In this document: piece by piece, positions 43,173-54,873 of the stretch
How the letters are laid out: each line of letters starts with the position of its first letter
How positions within the stretch are numbered: position 1 is the stretch's first letter
Source: Adiantum capillus-veneris
Taxonomy: Eukaryota; Streptophyta; Polypodiopsida; Polypodiales; Pteridaceae
DNA: 64,000 bases
Reading direction: 5' to 3'
Assembly: GCA_014529385.2 (NCBI GenBank)
Contig: CM043958.1
Location: forward strand, 121,550,817-121,614,816
Notes under the pieces: model-generated
Seen by the model: only the letters and a program-made list of their open reading frames with translations
Told to the model about the DNA's origin: nothing
Database searches by the model: none
Translations under genes and position numbers: made by a program

Positions 43173-44101
43173 TGTTAGAAGCTAAACACACCCTACGAAA
43201 ACTGACTTCGCGGCAGATTATCATTTTTTGTAATTATTTTTTTATTGAAAAAACTCGACATTTCACCTTGTAAATATTGGGGCTTACAGAAGTTTTTAGA
43301 TTGTATCCCTGTTTTGATAGTTAGATTGAGTAGATGGTTGATTTGGAACTTTAGGGTTTGAGAATTGTAAGGTATTTATACCAGTTTTTGACCTTAATGA
43401 AAGACCTTTTGTCATTTAAAAAAAAGTTTTAAGTCTGTGAGTGAGCGTACTGTGTACGAGAGAGAGCGTGAGCTTCATCTTGACGCTACGTGTGCACTGG
43501 TGGTCGGAATCGAGTGCGGAGAAGTGTAACATGTTGCCTCCAACGAGAGCTACGCGCCGATACCTACATTGCGCGCGTATGGTCCAGTTTTGGGAGCTCC
43601 TTCTACGAGCTTCATCTAGTGATTTGGTGAGCATACATTGTCCGATTTTGCATTGCAGCATATCCACGCGTTCACATTGAGTAGAGCTACACATTAGGCA
43701 CTTTAGATTTCGGAAACGAAGACCTACAAATTTTGGCCAGACATCCTATGTGATTTTGCACCAGGTGTTTTGGGTTGGGGTTTTGGTTCATAGACCTTAG
43801 GGAGAGCGACCTATTGGTGTTAGTAGGGTCTCCTTCAAGTTCTGTGGTGTTTCGAGATTGTTTGATGGGTGTTCGGCTCTAGAAAGTGTTGTAGGAAGTT
43901 TCCTCTTATGCACTCTTGAAGGCTGTGACTTAGACATTGGGTAGAGACCTCTGTAGGAATTAGTTAGGAGTCGGTCGAGTGTAGGTTGACACCTTATGCT
44001 TGCTTCCACGCGCCTGCGGGTCGAGCTTCGTCCTTAGCTGACAAATCTTGTTAGGTGAGTTCTCGATGTGCTGATGTCCGTCTCGGTGTATCCGTCCAAC
44101 A
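43173..44101 (+). repeat. LTR-A array copy 2
   Basis: 929-bp LTR copy, TGTTAGAAGCTAAACAC...CCAACA. It starts 985 bp after copy 1. It shares an ACTTCGCGGCAGATT variant with copy 3, showing amplification of one lineage. Confidence 0.9.
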
Positions 44102-44157
44102 TTGAAGAAGCAGCTCAACAGCCATGTCGGGGATGACATGAGCAAGGTGGGAGGGAG

Positions 44158-45097
44158 TGTTAGAAGCTGAACACACCCTGGACACACCCTACGAAAACTG
44201 ACTTCGCGGCAGATTATCATTTTTTGTAATTATTTTTTTATTGAAAAAACTCGACATTTCACCTTGTAAATATTGGGGCTTACAGAAGTTTTCAGATTGT
44301 ATCCCTGTTTTGATAGTTAGATTGAGTAGATGGTTGATTTGGAACTTTAGGGTTTGAGAATTGTAAGGTATTTATACCAGTTTTTGACCTTAATGAAAGA
44401 CCTTTTGTCATTTAAAAAAAAGTTTTAAGTGTGTGAGTGAGCGTACTGTGTATGAGAGAGAGTGTGAGCTTCATCTTGACACTACGTGTGCACCGGTGGT
44501 CGGAATCGAGTGCGAAGAAGTGCAGCATGTCGCCCCCGACAAGAGCTACGCGCCGACATTTACATTGTGCGCATACGGTCCGGTTTTGCGAGTTTCTTCT
44601 ACGAGCTTCATCTGGTGATTTGGTCAGCATACGTTGTCCGATTTTGCATTGCAGCATATGCACGCGTTCACATTGAGTAGAGCTTCACATTAGGCACTTT
44701 AGATTTCGAAAACGAAGACCTACAAATTTCGGCCAGACATCCTATGTGATTTTGCACCAGGTGTTTTGGGTTGGGGTTTTGGTTCAAAGACCTTAGGGAG
44801 AGCGACCTATTGGTGTTAGTAGGGTCTCCTTCAAGTTCTGTGGTGTTTCGAGATTGTTTGATGGGTGTTCGGCTCTAGAAAGTGTTGTAGGAAGTTTCCT
44901 CTTATGCACTCTTGAAGGCTGTGACTTAGACATTGGGTAGAAACCTCTGTAGGAATTAGTTAGGAGTCGGTCTAGTGTAGGTTGACACCTTATGCTTGCT
45001 TCCACGCGCCTGCGGGTCGAGCTTCGTCCTTAGCTGACAAATCTTGTTAGGTGAGTTCTCGCTATGCTGACGTCCGTCACAGCGAATCCATCCAACA
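44158..45097 (+). repeat. LTR-A array copy 3
   Basis: 940-bp copy starting 985 bp after copy 2. It keeps a small duplicated ACACACCCTGGACACACCC block near the start, as in the 5' LTR and copy 5. The spacer 45098-45153 follows. Confidence 0.9.
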
Positions 45098-45153
45098 TTG
45101 AAGAAGCAGCTGAACAGCCATGTCGGGGACGACATGAGCAAGGAGGAGGGGAG

Positions 45154-46079
45154 TGTTAGAAGCTAGACACATGCTACGGAAACTGACTTCTCAACAGATT
45201 ATTATTTTTTGTAATTATTCATTTATTGAGAAAACTCGACATTTCACCTTGTAAATATTGATGCTTACAGAAGTTTCCAGATTGTATCCCAGTTTTGATA
45301 GCTAGATTGAGTAAATGGTTGATTTGGAACTTTAGGGTTTGAGAATTGTAAGGTATTTATACCAGTTTTTGACCTTAATGAAAGACCTTTTGTCATTTAA
45401 AAAAAAGTTTTAAGTGTGTGAGTGAGCGTACTGTGTACGAGAGAGAGTGTGAGCTTCATCTTGACACTACGTGTGCACCGGTGGTTCGAATTGAGTGCGG
45501 AGAAGTGCAGCGTGTTGCCCCTGACGAGAGCTACGCGCCGATACCTACATTGCGCGCGTACGGTTTGGTTTTGCGAGCTCCTTCTACGAGCTTCATCTCG
45601 TGATTTGGTGAGCATACGTTGTACGATTTTGCATTGCAGCATATCCACGCGTTCACATTGAGTAGAGCTACACATTAGGCACTTTAGATTTCAGAAACGA
45701 AGACCTGCAAATTTCGGCCAGACATCCTACGTGATTTTGCACCAGGTGTTTTGGGTTGGGGTTTTGGTTATAGACCTTAGGGAGAGCGACCTATTGGTGT
45801 TAGTATGGTCTCCTTCAAGTTCTGTGGTGTTTCGATTGTTTGATGGGTGTTCGGCTCTAGAAAGTATTGTAGGAAGTTTCCTCTTATGCACTCTTGAAGG
45901 CTGTGACTTACACATCGGGTAGAGACCTCTGTAGGAATTAGTTAGGAGTCAGTCGAGTGTAGGTTGACACCTTATGCTTGCTTCCACGCGTCTGCGGCTC
46001 GAGCTTCGTCCTTAGCTGAAAAATCTTGTTAGGTGAGTTCTCACTGTGCTGACGTCCGTCACGGCGAATCCGTCCAACA
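45154..46079 (+). repeat. LTR-A array copy 4
   Basis: 926-bp copy starting 996 bp after copy 3, with the spacer 46080-46135 behind it. It shares TTGAGTAAATGG-type variants with copy 5. Confidence 0.9.
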
Positions 46080-46989
46080 TTGAAGAAGCAGCTCAACAGC
46101 CATGTCGGGGACGACATGAGCAAGGAGGGGGGGAGTGTTAGAAGGTGGACACACCGTGGACACACCCTACGAAAACTGACTTCTCAAAAGATTATCATTT
46201 TTTGTAATTATTCATTTATTGAGAAAACTCGACATTTCACCTTGTAAATATTGAGGCTTACAGAAGTTTCCTGATTGTATCCCAGTTTTGATAGTTAGAT
46301 TGAGTAAATGGTTGATTTGGAACTTTAGGGTTTGAGAATTGTAAGGTATTTATACCAGTTTTTGACCTTAATGAAACACCTTTTGTCATTTTAAAAAAAA
46401 GTTTTAAGTGTGTGAGTGAGCGTACTGTGTACGAGAGAGAGAGCGTGAGCTTCATCTTGATGCTACGTGTGCACCGGTGGTCGGAATCGAGTGCGGAGAA
46501 GTGCAACATGTTGCCCCCAACGAGAGCTACGCGCCGATACCTACATTGCGCGCGTATGGTCCAGTTTTGCGAGCTCCTTCTATGAGCTTCATCTAGTGAT
46601 TTGGTGAGCATACGTTGTCCGATTTTGCATTGCAACATATCCACGCGTTCATTGAGTAGAGCTACACATTAGGCACTTTAGATTTCGAAAACGAAGACCT
46701 CAAAATTTCGGCCAGACATCCTACGTGATTTTGCACCAGGTGTTTTGGGTTGGGGTTTTGGTTCATAGACCTTAGGGAGAGCGACCTATTGGTGTTAGTA
46801 GGGCCTCCTTCAAGTTCTGTGGGGTTTCGAGATTGTTTGATGGGTGTTCCGCTCTAGAAAGTGTTGTAGTAAGTTTCCTCTTATGCACTCTTGAAGGCTA
46901 TGACTTAGACATTGGGTAAAGACCTCCGTAGGAATTAGTTAGGAGTCGGTCGAGTGTAGGTTGACACCCTATGCTTGCTTCCACGTGCT

Positions 46990-46994
46990 TGCTG
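46990..46994. other. Left target-site duplication of element D
   Basis: TGCTG here and at 52536-52540. The two copies directly flank the TG and CA ends of element D. Confidence 0.92.
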
Positions 46995-47756
46995 TGTTAG
47001 GAAATAAGACGTAGCTAAATAGATTTTTTAGTAGATTACTTAATGGAGAGGGATAGATTTCACACACAAGAGATTATAGAGTAGAGGGAGAGAGAGAGAG
47101 TACACACGATATACGTGGTTCACCCAATGTGGGCTACGTCCATGGGAAAGCAGCCACTCAATTGCTTTAGCACTTCAAAAGAAGAAGTTGTTTACAAAGG
47201 GATTAAACCCTTGATAGAGCTCCCGCCTTGCTTCACTCTCACCACCTCACACTCACCTTGTTGCATCAACTTCACACTATGAAATGTGTGTAGAAATGGC
47301 CTCCTTTTATAGGCCAAAAGGGCTGTCCTCTCTTATGAGAGACAGCCATGTGTAGCCGCCCTTGTGCGAATAAGTCCAAATCGGACCCTCCAATCCGCCC
47401 ATGTGTGGCCACCCTTGAGAAGACAAGTTCGCTTTTGAATTCGGCCACCAGCCACCGGCCTTTGACTTTCGACCACCGGCCACTGGCCAACCGACCGGTT
47501 GTTTTCCGACCACTTTCTGGCCGCCGTCCGGCCATAATATTCTGGCGAAAAGGAATATTCCGGCCAAAAAAAAAATCTCGGGGGCCTCCGCCCCCGAGGC
47601 CTCTAAAGTTGCCTCTGATTCTTGTCCGTGAAAATTTTGGTTTCCGGTGAGTGATTTTCCTTCACGCACGATGGCTTCTCCTCATAATGGGGGCCTTACA
47701 AATGTGCGCTTTTACCACAGAAAATTACAAGGGTAAATCAGGCTCCATACTTAACA
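46995..47756 (-). repeat. Element D 3' LTR (left on the map)
   Basis: 762 bp, TGTTAGGAAATAAG...TTAACA on the plus strand. A TATAAAAGG box on the minus strand lies at 47311-47303. It carries a GGGGGCCTCCGCCCCC self-complementary block near 47580 that the other LTR lacks. Confidence 0.93.
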
Positions 47757-47767
47757 ATCTCCCACTT
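47757..47767 (-). promoter_or_regulatory. Element D polypurine tract
   Basis: The minus strand AAGTGGGAGAT directly precedes the 3' LTR, the standard copia PPT form. Confidence 0.85.
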
Positions 47768-47816
47768 GGAGACTGATCTCCAAACCAAAGCTGTGACTGC
47801 TTTCCATTCTGGCTTC

Positions 47817-50800
47817 TTATCCTTGAATCCCGATTGAAGATGAGCAAAATCTCAACTTCTCCTGGTTGACCACCTTTGTAAACATGTCTGCAGGATTTTC
47901 ACTTGTATGCACCTTTCCTAGCTTTAGCTGTCCCTCTTCCAAAAGAGTGCGTATGAAGTGACATCTCACCTCAATGTGCTTTGTCCTTGAATGAAAGGCT
48001 GAGTTCTTCGCAAGATGGATAGCGCTTTGGCTATCACTGTACAAGGCACAATTGTCTTGTTTGAATCCAAGCTCTTCTAAGAATCTGTGAAGCCACAGAA
48101 TTTCTTTGCTTGCCTCCGTCATTGCTACATACTCTGCTTCCGTGGTAGAAAGTGAAACCACTCTGCAGCTTTGAAGCCCAGCTTACTGCTGTGCCTCCAA
48201 CCGTGAACACATAGCCAGTAGTGCTCCTTCGAGTATCTTTGTCACCTGCCATATCTGCATCAGCATACCCTTCTAGAAAAATATCAGTTCCTCCAAAATA
48301 CAAAGCATTTGTTGTTGTCCCTTTTAGATACCTAAGTATCCACTTCACAGCTTGCCAATGCTCTTTACCTCGGTTGTCCATGAACCTACTCACAACTCCC
48401 ACTGCATGTGCAATGTCTGGCCTTGTCCAGACCATAGCATACATTAGAGAACCTACCGCTGCAGCATATGGAACTTTAGACATATAGGCTATCTTCTCTT
48501 GTGTCTTTGGACACATATCCTTCGTTAGTTTAAAATGACCAGCCAAAGGTGTAGAAACTGGTTTTGCATTTTGCATTGCAAACCTTTCTAGTACCTTCTT
48601 GATGTAATCTTCTTGAGATAGCTTTATTGTCTTCTTCGTCCTGTCCCTTGATATTTTCATACCAAGCATCCTCTTTGCAGCACCTAAATCTTTCATTGAA
48701 AAAGATTTGGACAGCTCCTCTTTTAGGTCTTTGATGTCCTGCATGTTAGCACTTGCAATCAACATGTCATCAACATACAACATTAGGATGATGAATTTCC
48801 CATCTCCCAAATTCTTCGTGTAGACGCAGTGATCCGAGTTGCATCTTGTGAATCCATGATCCAACATCCATCGATCAAACTTCAAGTACCATTGTCTTGA
48901 TGCTTGCTTTAAACCATACAAGCTCTTCTTTAATCTGCAAACCATTTTCTCCTTACCTTTTACTTCATACCCCTTTGGTTGAAGCATGTAGATTTCCTCC
49001 TCTAAGTCACCGTGAGGGAATGCCGTATTTACATCCATTTGCTCGAGATTTAGATCATGAGCAGCCACAAGGCTTAAGACAAGACTAATTGAGTTCATTT
49101 TTACAACAGGAGAAAATATTTCATTGAAGTCAATATCTTTCTTTTGAGAAAAACCTTTTACCACAAGCCTAGACTTGTACCTTTTCTTCCCACCTTCTTC
49201 TTCCTTTAGCTTATACACCCATTTGTTTTGAAGTGCCCGCTTACCTTTAGGCAACTCAACCAACTCCCATGTTTGGTTGCGATGTAGTGAGTCCATCTCC
49301 ACTTGCATGCTCTTCGTCCATTCTTCTTTGGATTCATGTTGCATAGCTTCTTCGTATGATTCCGGCTCTCCAGAATCTGAGATCAAGAGATGGTTGAAGG
49401 AAGGAACAAACCTTTCTGGAGGTCTACTTGCTCTTGTAGATCTTCGGGGAATAGGTTGAGGCTCCTCATTTGGTTGACGTTGTTGCACATTGTCACCGTT
49501 TGCAGTCCTTGAGTGTTCACCGTCCTCAAGCTCCACGTACTCATTACCTGTTTCTTTTGTTTGTTTTCTTTCCAAGTAATCTTTGTACATATTTTGTTCG
49601 TTAAAAATTACATCCCTACTCCTTAAGATTTTACCATCTTCAGGATTCCATAGGCGATACCCAAAGTCTCCTTCTCCATAGCCAATGAAAAAACACTTTT
49701 TGGACTTTGCATCTAGCTTTGATCTTAGGCTTCTATCTATGTGCATGAAATCCTCACACCCAAACACTTTGAAAAATGCATAATTCACCGGTTTACCTGT
49801 CCATGCCTCTTCTGGAACTCTCCCATCCAATGCCGTTGAGGGTGACCGATTGATTAAGTACACATACGTACTTACAACTTCCGTCCAAAGCTCAGGCCGT
49901 AGGCCTGCATGTAGCCGCATGCTTCGTGCTTGTTCCATGATTGTCCTGTTCATCCTTTCCGAAATCCCATTTTGTTGAGGTGTCCTTGGGGTTGTCCTTT
50001 GCCTCCAAATGCCATTGCTAGCACAAAAGCTTTCAAAAGCTTGGCTGCAATATTCGCCTCCATTGTCGGATCTGAGGCATTTAACCTTGGTACCTGTTTC
50101 ATTCTCCACAAAGGCTTTCCACCTTTGAAATATGGAAAATACATCGGATTTATTCTTCATGACATAAACCCATGTTTTTCTAGTCGCATCGTCTGTGAAT
50201 GTTACATAGTACAATGAGCCACCAAGTGATGGTGTACTTGCAGGACCCCAAACATCAGAATGAACCAACTCAAGTTTTTTATTTTTTCTTTCATTTCCTG
50301 ATTTTTGAAATTTTACCCTCTTTTGTTTACCATAAACACAATCTTCACAGAACTCTAAGTCCACTTCTTTCAAACCTGGTAGAAGCTTCTTTGTTTGAAG
50401 GATTTGCATTCCTTTGGCACTCATATGCCCAAGTCGGTAGTGCCACACCGCACTGTCAACTTCTGTAGTTGCTACACAAGCTGAAGGTTGCGTGCTAACA
50501 GTACACAAGTAAAGTGTACCGACTTTTTCTCCCTTGGCAACCACCAAAGATCCCTTTGAGATCTTCCATCGTTTGTTTCCGAATGCAATGTTGTGACCTT
50601 CATCGTCCAATTGTCCTGTAGAGATCAAATTTTTGCGAAGAGAAGGAACATGCCTAACATCTTTAAGCTTCCATTCATTTCCGTTAGCAGTTTTGACAGA
50701 AACTGTACCTTTGCCGACAATCTCACAAGCTTCATCATCTCCCAAGTATACATACCCAAAATTACCTTTGGTGTAGTCTTGGAAATGTTGCTTGTGTGGT

Positions 50801-51696
50801 GTCGCATGGAATGAAGCCTCGGAATCTACTATCCAGGAATTAGACACATTGTCTAATGAGAGAATTAGAGCATCTTGCTCTACTTTACCTGCCACATTGG
50901 CCTCCGATGTTGGCTTGTTGTCTTGAGACTCTGTCTCCTTCTTCTTCTTGGACCAACAATCCTTCTTGACGTGGCCCTTCTTGTCGCAGTTCCAACATTC
51001 AAGAACTGACTTTGTGCGTGACTTGCTCCGCCTTGAGCGATCACGACCCTTTTGGTTTTTGAACCTCTCCTTAGGCCTTCCTCTTGTTTCCACTGATAGT
51101 GCAGCACTTGATGATTCTCCTGTGCTTCTCCTTCTCATTTCCTCGCTTAGGAGAACACCCACAACATCATCAAACTTAAGAGTATTTGTGCCAGAGATAG
51201 AATTACTTACAGCCATCACAAGGCTGTCCCAACTATTCGGTAGAGATGATAGTATAAGGAGAGCTCGCACTTCGTCATCGAAATTGATTTTCACTGATCG
51301 AAGTTGACTTATGTTTGTGTTAAAGTCATTTAGGTGTTCTACAACTGAACCATTCTCTGCCATCTTTAGATTGAACAAGCACTTCATAAGAAATATCTTA
51401 TTGGATGCCGATGGTTTCTCGTAGAAGTCGTCAAGTGACTTCATCAAGTCCTCCGTGGTCTTCATCTCCGAAACATTGAAGGCCACCGTTGACACCAAGC
51501 TTAACCGGATTGTTCCCAGTGCCTTTCGATCAAGGACAATCCATGCTTCATCTGCCATTGTTGCGGGCTTCTTCGCAAGATCGACTAGTGGCAAATAGAG
51601 GTCCTTCTGGTAGAGATAGTCTTCAATCTGCATCTTCCAATGTTGGTAGTTTTTGCCGTTGAACTTCTCAATCTTGAGCTTCCCTTCCTCCGCCAT
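47817..51696 (-). pseudogene. Element D copia polyprotein, one frameshift from intact
   Basis: The ATG at 51696 opens about 1220 codons. Gag spans residues 1-230 (FNGKNYQHWKMQIEDYL), with the CCHC knuckle CWNCDKKGHVKKDC near 235. Protease WIVDSEASFH lies near 289. Integrase has an HHCC module (HYRLGHMSAKG, CEDCVYGK) and core (HSDVWGP, SDNGGEY, PQQNGISERMN). RT has KWVYKLK, MDVNTAFPHGDLEEEIYM and LYVDDMLIA near 974. RNase H starts YADADMAGD. A single-base shift near 48165 moves the last 115 codons (STTEAEYVAM, DSQSAIHLAKN, PADMFTK) into another frame. The protease motif is DSE rather than the family's DSG, so this copy is probably inactive twice over. Confidence 0.93.
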
Positions 51697-51755
51697 AACT
51701 CCCACTCAATTCAAAGAATCCTTTCCTTGAGATAATTTAGCTACGAGCAAACCTT

Positions 51756-51767
51756 GCTCTGATACCA
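51756..51767 (-). promoter_or_regulatory. Element D primer-binding site, tRNA-iMet
   Basis: The minus strand TGGTATCAGAGC lies two bases inside the 5' LTR. It is a perfect match to the usual copia initiator-Met site. Confidence 0.93.
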
Positions 51768-51769
51768 GT

Positions 51770-52535
51770 TGTTAGGAAATAAGATGTAGCTAAATAGATT
51801 TTTTAGTAGATTACTTAATGGAGAGAGATAGATTTCACACACAAGAGATTATAGAGTAGAGAGAGAGAGAGAGTACACACGATATACGTGGTTCACCCAA
51901 TGTGGGCTACGTCCACGGGAAAGCAGCCACTCAATGGCTTTAGCACTTCAAAAGAAGAAGTAGTTTACAAAGGGATTAAACCCTTGACAGAGCTCCGGCC
52001 TTGCTTCACTCTCACCACCTCACACTCACCTTGTTGCATCAACTTCACACTATGAAATGTGTGTAGAAATGGCCTCCTTTTATAGGCCAAAAGGGCTGCC
52101 CTCTCTTATGAGAGACAGCCATGTGTAGCCGCCCTTGTGCGAATAAGTCCAAATCGGACCCTCCAATCCGCCCATGTGTGGCCACCCTTGAGAAGACAAG
52201 TCCGCTTTTGAATTCGGCCACCGGCCACCGGCCTTTGACTTCCGACCACCGGCCACCGGCCATTGACTACCGGCCACTGGCCAACCGACCGGTTGTTTTC
52301 CGACCACTTTTCGGCCATTGTCCGGCCATAATATTCCGGGAAAAAGGAATATTCCGGCCAAAAAAAAAGTCTCGGGGCCCTCTAAAGTTTCCCCTAATTG
52401 TTGTCCGTGAAAATTTTGGTTTCCAGTGAGTGATTTTCCTTCACGCACGATGGCTTCTCCTCATAATGGGGGCCTTACAAATGTGCGCTTTTCCCACAGA
52501 ACATTACAAGGGTAAATCAGGCTCCATACTTAACA
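51770..52535 (-). repeat. Element D 5' LTR (right on the map)
   Basis: 766 bp, with a TATAAAAGG box on the minus strand at 52084-52076. It differs from the left LTR by scattered substitutions, an extra CGGCCATTGACTAC-like block near 52258 and loss of a GC-rich block near 52375. Confidence 0.93.
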
Positions 52536-52630
52536 TGCTGCGGGTCGAGCTTCGTCCTTAGCTGACAAATCTTGTTAGGTGAGTTCTCGCTGTGCTATCA
52601 TCCATCGCGGCGTATATGTCCAACACCAAT

Positions 52631-53420
52631 ATTTGGATAAGATGACCGCTCCTAAATTTTTGTGTGCTGCTGGCTTGATGATAATGGAAGGATCATTTTA
52701 TAAGGAAAGAAGAGCTTTCTTTAAAAAGGAAGGGGGTGAGAAGTGAGAAGACAAGAAGGAAGCTTTCCAAAAGCTGCTCAGTTGTGAAGAAAGAGAAGAG
52801 AAAATATTTTTGAGATTAAGTGATGGAGCTGGTGGGTACCAAGAGGCATTGTGAAGAGAGAAAGGAGTAGAGGGTGGGGAGACTTCTTTAAAAAAGAGCT
52901 TAAGTTGGTAGCTTCTTTCCAAATTAGAAAAAGACTCTTTTAGAGAGGAGAGAGTAGGAGGGGAGGGGGGAGAAATATATTTAAGGCCTAAACCAAGAAG
53001 CTTCTTTTCACAATGGGAAAGCGTACGTTTGGAGAGATTGTGGCAAGCTAAGTTAGTGACCTTGTTTTCTAACTCAGAAACCGATTGCTTTCCTAGAGTA
53101 ATCAAGTTAGTGACTTTGTTTTCTAACTCAAAAGTCGATTGCTTTCCTAGAGTAATCACCGTGAAAAGAGAAGGGTTAGTAAGAGGAAGCCAATACTTGC
53201 ATCTTCTTTTAGAAACACCATAAGGGGAAGGAGTGGAGTGGGGTGTAATGGGGAATCTTCTTTTACCAATGCCATAAATGGAAGGAGTGGAAATGGGTGT
53301 AGTGGGGACGTAAGTTGGAGAAGAGGGAGGAGGGGTCCAAAAAAGAGGAAAAAGGGGAGGTTTGGAGAAGAGAAAATGGACCCATGAAGTAGGGTGCTCA
53401 ATGGCTACTTCCTCCTCCAT
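52631..53420 (-). pseudogene. Penelope-like element P1, N-terminal part
   Basis: ATG at 53420, then 240 codons in one frame: a Pro/Ser-rich start (SSPTYVPTTPIST), duplicated TLGKQS..ELENKVTNL units (about 53060-53150, one more copy than in P2 or P3), then NLSKRTLSHCEKKLLGLGL, a PLE N-terminal block, and FLKKALLSL. It continues at 7813 beyond element A. P1 is the only copy with both N- and C-terminal blocks, giving a protein of about 720 residues if whole. Confidence 0.83.
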
Positions 53421-53992
53421 TGCAAGTTTTTTGAATATCTAGGTTCTTTAGGAATGTTGGATAAGGGATGGGGAGATTTAGAGGGAAGATGCCAACAGGT
53501 GGGAGAGAGGTGGTTAGAAAACGGAGGGGTATTAAGGGGGTATTTGGGAGATTTGAGTAAAGGAGGAATGGGTGGGGGAAGATATGTACCACTCGAGCCT
53601 ATGTAAACCGCTAATCAAGAAACCTTTGGTTGGATACTATGACAATAGGGGTCACATGTGGTTTCAAATACCAAAGAAATAGCTTAACCAAAACATTCCC
53701 AAGAACACGAGGTGGACACAAGGAAGTAAAAATTGGCTCCTTGTTTGGTCGATTTCTAGTGCTGAATGTTTAGTGCAGAGGATTTGTGAGGCCTTTGACC
53801 TAGGGAGTTCACTAAAGTATATCTAACATAGCACATGTGTTCAATAGAAGGGATTTTATATTTTTGTAAAGTTACAGAAACATGTGTAGATAAGGCCTGT
53901 AAGGGGTACTTTTAATCCATTCTGGTGAACGCACATGATATAGGAAAATTTTACATAGTGAATGTTCCGGACCTTTGAACACAGAGAAAAGA
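53421..53992 (-). mobile_element. PLE 5' non-coding region (upstream of P1)
   Basis: Closely matches 4659-5226 and 57465-58034. It is non-coding, ending at a G-rich tract (53993-54003). Confidence 0.65.
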
Positions 53993-54484
53993 GGGGGGGG
54001 GGGTTCTCTGATTACATCAAACTCTAGACCACTATCTCATGGACATGCATTAAAAAAAGCCCCTATTTGTCATTATAAATGCCTAGGGACCCTAAAAACG
54101 AGGGCCCATAAAGGCGCACAGAATGGCCATCTAGGGTCCCTGGATGGCCATTCTGCGCGTCCTTGTGGCCCCTCGTTTTGCAATTTTTGCAATGTTTTCA
54201 ATTTTTGCAATTTTTCCCATGTAAACGCCCTCAAGGCCCTCAACAAGGCTGGCCACAAGGGCGCGCAAAACGCCCATCCGGGAGTTTTGGATGGGCTTTT
54301 TGTGCGGCCTTGTGGCCAGTCTTGCTGAGGGCCCTGGGGGTCTTTAAAGTGAAAAAAAGTACAAAATTATTGTGTATGAGGATGATACAAGGTTTGGTGT
54401 ATTTTATGAACTTAAGCGAGCGAAAATTAGCAAAAAAAGGAAAAAATGGTAATAAGGATAAGAAAGGGGGTCGGGATGACAACA
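53993..54484. repeat. PLE inter-copy region with hairpins (right block)
   Basis: Equivalent of 5227-6048 but rearranged. It holds a 37-bp inverted repeat (54095-54131 with 54143-54179, 11-nt loop, a few mismatches) and a 50-bp one (54230-54279 with 54289-54338, 9-nt loop, about seven mismatches). Both share the GGCCACAAGG motif of the left block. No gene. Confidence 0.75.
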
Positions 54485-54535
54485 AATTAACACTAAACGC
54501 ATTTCGCTATATAAAGCTCTTCAGTAGAGTTAATT
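54485..54535 (-). ncRNA. Hammerhead ribozyme motif, copy 2
   Basis: On the minus strand: stem I strand (complement of 54525-54535), CUGAAGA (54518-54524), stem II GCU-loop-AGC (54506-54517), GAAA (54502-54505), UGCG (54498-54501), UU (54496-54497), and the second stem I strand (54485-54495). Stem I pairs 10 of 11. Against copy 1, the catalytic core and stem II pairs are unchanged while loop II and stem III differ. The predicted cut lies between 54496 and 54495 on the minus strand. It sits 339 bases after the P4 C-terminal frame, the same setting as copy 1. Confidence 0.75.
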
Positions 54536-54873
54536 CTTTTACAAGGATTGGGGGCTTCTTAAATAAGGGTAAGGGTTGGGAGTTGCAAACCCAAGGTAGG
54601 TACAAACGTGAGGATAGAGGTTTTTAGGTACAAAGAAATAAATACAAGCATCTTTTGGTACAGAGAAGTAAATACTGGCAAAATTTGGTATGATGTGCAT
54701 CATTGAGGAGGTAATATCAAGATAAGAGAGGCTAGAAGGGGCAAGGCATTAAGTGCAAAATAGGGGGGAGAATAAAACTCATTGAAAGGCACAAAAAAAG
54801 GGGAAGCGATAGGATACAAAACAAAATATTGATATCCAATTGGGGGGGGGGGGGGGAGAGGGTGAAAGAAGTA
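54536..54873 (-). mobile_element. PLE P4 3' untranslated tail
   Basis: Non-coding tail equal to 6100-6459 in arrangement, with a 15-G tract at 54842-54856 close to the C-terminal frame. Confidence 0.65.

Larger units (their letters stand above)
46995..52535 (-). mobile_element. Element D: nearly complete Ty1/copia element
   Basis: LTRs of 762 and 766 bp (46995-47756 and 51770-52535) flank one polyprotein frame on the minus strand, with a PBS, a PPT and a perfect 5-bp target duplication. The polyprotein order Gag-PR-IN-RT-RNase H is copia, and the Gag start and the RT resemble the Tork/Tnt1 side of the family. LTR identity is roughly 95% by eye with several indels, so the insertion is older than element B. 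Confidence 0.95.
7814..52625 (+). mobile_element. Element A: non-autonomous Ty3/gypsy element with nested insertions
   Basis: Bounded by TGTTAGAAGC at 7814 and CAACA at 52625 and flanked by 5-bp target duplications inside PLE P1. Without B (15389-35749) and D (46995-52535) it keeps 5' LTR, PBS, leader, Gag remnants, integrase C-terminus plus second protease, internal purine tract, long spacer, coiled-coil ORF remnant, PPT and a tandem LTR array. The PR1-RT-RNase H-integrase catalytic core present in B is absent between about 14320 and 14345, so A could only have moved with enzymes supplied by a relative such as B. Confidence 0.85.
46136..52625 (+). repeat. LTR-A array copy 5, split by copia element D
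   Basis: The left part is 46136-46994 and the right part 52536-52625. Removing element D and one TGCTG duplication restores a normal LTR of about 944 bp ending CAACA at 52625, directly before the target duplication CCAAT. It is therefore the last unit of the array and the outer end of element A. Confidence 0.88.

Noticed and set aside
7936-46644. Antisense open frame of 80-128 codons repeated in every LTR-A copy (for example 8319-7936 and 42709-42431)
   Set aside because: It recurs because the LTR recurs. Its composition shows no domain, starts vary, and indels between LTR copies alter its length. There is no evidence that it is a gene.
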